Source: Circinella minor (taxonomy: Eukaryota > Mucoromycota > Mucoromycetes > Mucorales > Lichtheimiaceae). From it: DNA of 64,000 bases. The notes under the pieces are model-generated. The model made no database searches, was not told where the DNA came from, and worked only from the letters and a program-made list of their open reading frames with translations. Both the position numbers and the translations under genes were made by a program. The stretch lies in the NCBI GenBank assembly GCA_016758965.1, contig JAEPRB010000070.1, forward strand, positions 62,001 through 126,000, in the 5' to 3' direction. Below, in pieces: positions 61,324-64,000 of the stretch (its first letter is position 1; every line of letters begins with the position of its first letter).

Positions 61324-62109
61324 TACAAATGCTAATAACCCTTTTTAATATAAGAATTTCCTAGTACTCTCGTTATCATAGGTATCTGACTTTATTATCC
61401 CTTGTGAAACAAACAAAAGTAGAAAAATTCTGATTATATGCGGGCTGTACGTATTACTTAGTATTTTTGCTGCAAATCATTTCACCGGCGTAATTATTTT
61501 TTACATGGATACGTTATAATCAAGCATATACCATTTAAACATGTGGAATAAAAAAAAGAGCCGGTATTGATTAAATGCTTATTCTCTATAGAAAACAGAA
61601 AAAGTCATCTTTTCTCTTCAAGTTACGTATTGCTGGTAGCACAGTAAATGGGTCTTTAATGTAATGTTGCCCCTTGTTGTTCTTTTTTCTTGTTGGCTTT
61701 CCTTCTTCTCTGGAACTTAGTTACTGGAAACTATGTTGAAATAATAACCCACAACATGTTAAAATTACATTTTACTTAGATAACTAATATTATAAGGGAT
61801 TTTACGTATTATCAAGCGGACAAATAGTTTTTCATTATATAGCACTCCCATGATCATTATCCCCATGTAACTGAAAAATGATTGACAAGCAATTATAATT
61901 ACATTTTTTTTAAAGATGGTCCAGAATACAGACACTGTACAAATTAAAATTACTCTCAATTAAATAACCCTTATCATTTATCTTTACATATTGCGTACGT
62001 AAGATGTGGAAAGTAACCAAGAATTAAAAATTTATAGTTCATAAAAAAGAAAAAGAAAGCAATTTATATATACATGTATGTTTGCTTATAAGTACACTAT
62101 CTACATTTT

Positions 62110-62970
62110 TTACGCGCCTTCATTAGGCGAAGCAGGTTGTGGCATTCTGATTGCTCTCTTCTCTTGATGAGGTAAGTTCAAGACTGCACGTAACTCTTCA
62201 TCTGGCTCATCCTCCCTGTCATTTCTATCTTCGTCTCCTGAGTAAACATTAATGGCAGCGGAGGCCAATAAGACAGCAATGGTAGCTGCTTGAGCATACA
62301 TTCTTGCTTGTACCAATTTTTGTTGTGTTGTTAAATATCGATTTGAAAAGGTATACCCCAACGAACCGACCATCGATAAAGCCCATGAACCACCTAATGT
62401 GTGTTGACAATGTTCTTATTAGTTAACGTTTTATAATATTGAAAACTGTGTCGCTTCTCTTCTAATACTGAAAAGTTCAATATTACGTATTAAGAAATTA
62501 AAATATTCTATTTACCAATAATTTGCCATCGATTTTTATTTAAGGAGCGTAATATTTTTTGTTTTGTATCCAAAGCATCTCCAGATGGAGCATGTGATTC
62601 AAGGTCACGAATGATATCATCATCAATGTATCCCAATTTTTTGTTTGCGTACTGTGTAGCAGTTTTATCGGCTGCAAACAAATATCCTGCGGCACCAGCT
62701 ATTATTGCACAGTAATAAATTGACTTATTGTTACTTTTATCAAATCCTATATACTTTACATTATATATATGTATTACCTGATCCAGGGAGAATTGCTTGT
62801 GCTGGCAATTTTAAAGCTCGAAAATGAGGGGATCGACGGTATGTCATCAGAGCAGCGACAGCACCAATACCAACACCAATAGCGGCACCTTTAAGACCAC
62901 TTATTCTAGCAAGGTGCTCACTTTCGTTTTGTTGCTCTTTAGAGAGACGTGATCTTCCCTTCTTAGTCAT
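62110..62970 (-). CDS. RCF2: Rcf2-like respiratory supercomplex factor (HIG1 domain)
   Basis: Rcf2 associates with cytochrome c oxidase and III-IV supercomplexes in the inner mitochondrial membrane. Exons 62970-62778, 62698-62516 and 62393-62110 encode 219 residues, the size of yeast Rcf2. The N-terminal half has a Gly/Ala membrane segment (LKGAAIGVGIGAVAALMTYRR) and a second (AGAAGYLFAADK). After a polar linker (IIRDLESHDAPSGDALDTK), the C-terminal HIG1 domain starts with NRWQIIGGSWALSMVGSLGY and carries the signature QKLVQARMYAQAATI, which fits the HIG1 Q-x3-(R/H)-x-R-x3-Q type, then VLLASAAINVYSG. The two-part layout identifies Rcf2 rather than Rcf1. The C-terminus is acidic, then ends with Pro/Ser-rich residues. 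All introns keep phase 1. Confidence 0.88.
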
Positions 62971-64000
62971 AGATTAAAGAATTATATGTTAGCAAAATAA
63001 AAAAAAAAGATGAAAAAAGAAGAGAAAAGAAATAAAGCCTGGGGTTCTTTGCAATTAATTATTCTCGAGTTCTTTCTTTTTTGTTGTATGAAACCCATGT
63101 CCAAAAATTTAATATATATCGCTTGCCAATCATTATCATTATAGATCACTAAAAAAAAACTCATAATCTATTATATTAAAAGGGCTTTTTTCTTTATTTT
63201 TTAATCATTACGTATTACACCATTATTTTGTTTGAATAGACTAAAATAAGAGAAACAAGTAAATCAGTTGTTAAATTTTTATGAAATCATTAGCGTTAAA
63301 TAAACATCTGTCATAGTAATTTTGTGGCTAGAAAATCCTTTTAACCATTGTTATTATATAAGTTACTCTGTTTTAATTATCGAAATTCATACAAGAAAAT
63401 AAAGAATTGATCATTTATATTCTTATGATAATATCAAAATGGTCTCACTAGTATAAATCATTTGTACTAAAAAAGTCGGGGATGGAAACGCACATAAAGG
63501 ATCTAGAAGCCCCATCTCCCTATTCAAAGCTATTATCCCGCAAACAATCCACCACCCCGGCAAAAACTTTATTTTTACATACTATTTTTGCTTCTGACTA
63601 TGGATCAATATTGAAACAAAATAATTCTAAACCATCAGCATACACAATTGTGAAAACTGAAGAACAAGGATATCAGACGGATTACAGTATCATAACAAAT
63701 CTCTTGAGAATGGGGTTTGACTATGTCTATACTTTATATAAAAAATAATTAGCAAGTTCTTAAACAAGTACTGTGGTAAACTACTTACTGTATTCAGTTA
63801 CTTACTTAACTTACCATGAGATTAATTATTTTTAATTAATTATTATGACACTGTCTTTTCATAGCTTACAACGTTTATTAAGTGGAGGATGACTGTACAC
63901 TTAGAGTGAAAAAATTATTGTTGGAGCACTGAATACTATTTAGTCAAAAATAGGTTTCTTAATAACTATGAGAAAAAGTAAGATCATAAATACATGGTGT
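62971..64000. other. AT-rich region at window end
   Basis: Promoter of the Rcf2-like gene on the left, otherwise AT-rich with one small open frame (63482-63748) described separately. No other feature seen. Confidence 0.5.
63482..63748 (+). CDS. Small open frame of unknown status
   Basis: An 88-codon frame starts METHIKDLEAPSPYSKLLSR and ends GFDYVYTLYKK. Its composition is more protein-like than other intergenic frames (balanced charged and polar residues), and GTATAAATC about 30 bp upstream could be a TATA element. I recognise no family, domain or splice partner. It may be a small gene, a relic of a larger one, or chance. Confidence 0.25.
   Translation: METHIKDLEAPSPYSKLLSRKQSTTPAKTLFLHTIFASDYGSILKQNNSKPSAYTIVKTEEQGYQTDYSIITNLLRMGFDYVYTLYKK

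Larger units (their letters stand above)
59483..62109. other. 2.6-kb intergenic region with fold-back element
   Basis: Outside the fold-back element (60933-61323) and the X-box (59937-59950) I see no gene. A 28-base A run lies at 59563-59590, and a GCGCGACC patch near 60193. The right end holds the 3' end of the Rcf2-like gene. Confidence 0.55.

Noticed and set aside
1..64000. CRISPR arrays, rRNA, tRNA and autonomous transposons
   Set aside because: No spaced direct repeats of CRISPR type, no rRNA segments, no tRNA B-box with matching arms, and no reverse transcriptase or transposase motif was seen on either strand by reading alone.

Overview
The window looks like nuclear DNA of a filamentous fungus, most likely an early-diverging, AT-rich Mucoromycota/Mucorales-type genome. 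The evidence is short (about 55-160 nt) AT-rich GT-AG introns with long T runs before the acceptor and TACTAA-like branch sites, very AT-rich intergenic DNA full of homopolymers and microsatellites, Asn/Gln/Ser-rich low-complexity proteins, and fungal families such as SWC4, Rcf2, Apd1, aminopeptidase Y and a fungal PhoD-like protein. The phylum is an inference; no rRNA, tRNA or organellar marker was found.

Layout. Positions 1-9,820 are gene-dense: the 3' part of SWC4/DMAP1 (+), an acidic low-complexity coiled-coil protein (+), an unrecognised helical protein (+) and mitochondrial ETF-ubiquinone oxidoreductase (-). From 9.8 to 40.9 kb genes are islands in AT-rich DNA: an Apd1-type [2Fe-2S] protein (+, 17.3 kb), a TauD-type dioxygenase (-, 22 kb), ribosomal protein L7 (+, 27 kb), a GNAT acetyltransferase (+, 28 kb), an intronless tyrosine phosphatase (+, 30.6 kb) and a type II membrane protein that appears to join a GT31-like and a GT34 glycosyltransferase domain (+, 34.5 kb). 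From 40.9 to 59.5 kb the window is dense again: a PAS-kinase-like Ser/Thr kinase (+), a PhoD-like protein (+), a protein-lysine methyltransferase-like gene (+), a secreted M28 aminopeptidase with a 6-nt microexon (+), a large disordered BAT2/PRRC2-N-like protein (-) and an F-box/LRR protein (-). The end holds a striking fold-back element (60.9-61.3 kb) and an Rcf2-like HIG1 protein (-).

The genes are individually transcribed housekeeping and signalling genes on both strands; I see no metabolic cluster. Two genes bear on mitochondrial respiration (ETF-QO, which feeds electrons to ubiquinone, and Rcf2, a supercomplex factor), but they lie 52 kb apart and nothing links their control. Exon joins were chosen so that reading frame, splice consensus and family motifs agree; every listed spliced CDS is an exact multiple of three.

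Most unusual items: (1) a 391-bp fold-back element flanked by TA, whose 114-bp arms differ at only two CpG positions and carry a GCGCA motif every 22 bp; (2) the GT31-like/GT34 double glycosyltransferase; (3) the 6-nt microexon restoring a catalytic motif in the aminopeptidase; (4) near-perfect RFX/Crt1 X-boxes at 23.97 and 59.94 kb; (5) a 60-residue insertion in the hinge region of the kinase; (6) a WAD instead of WPD loop in the phosphatase.
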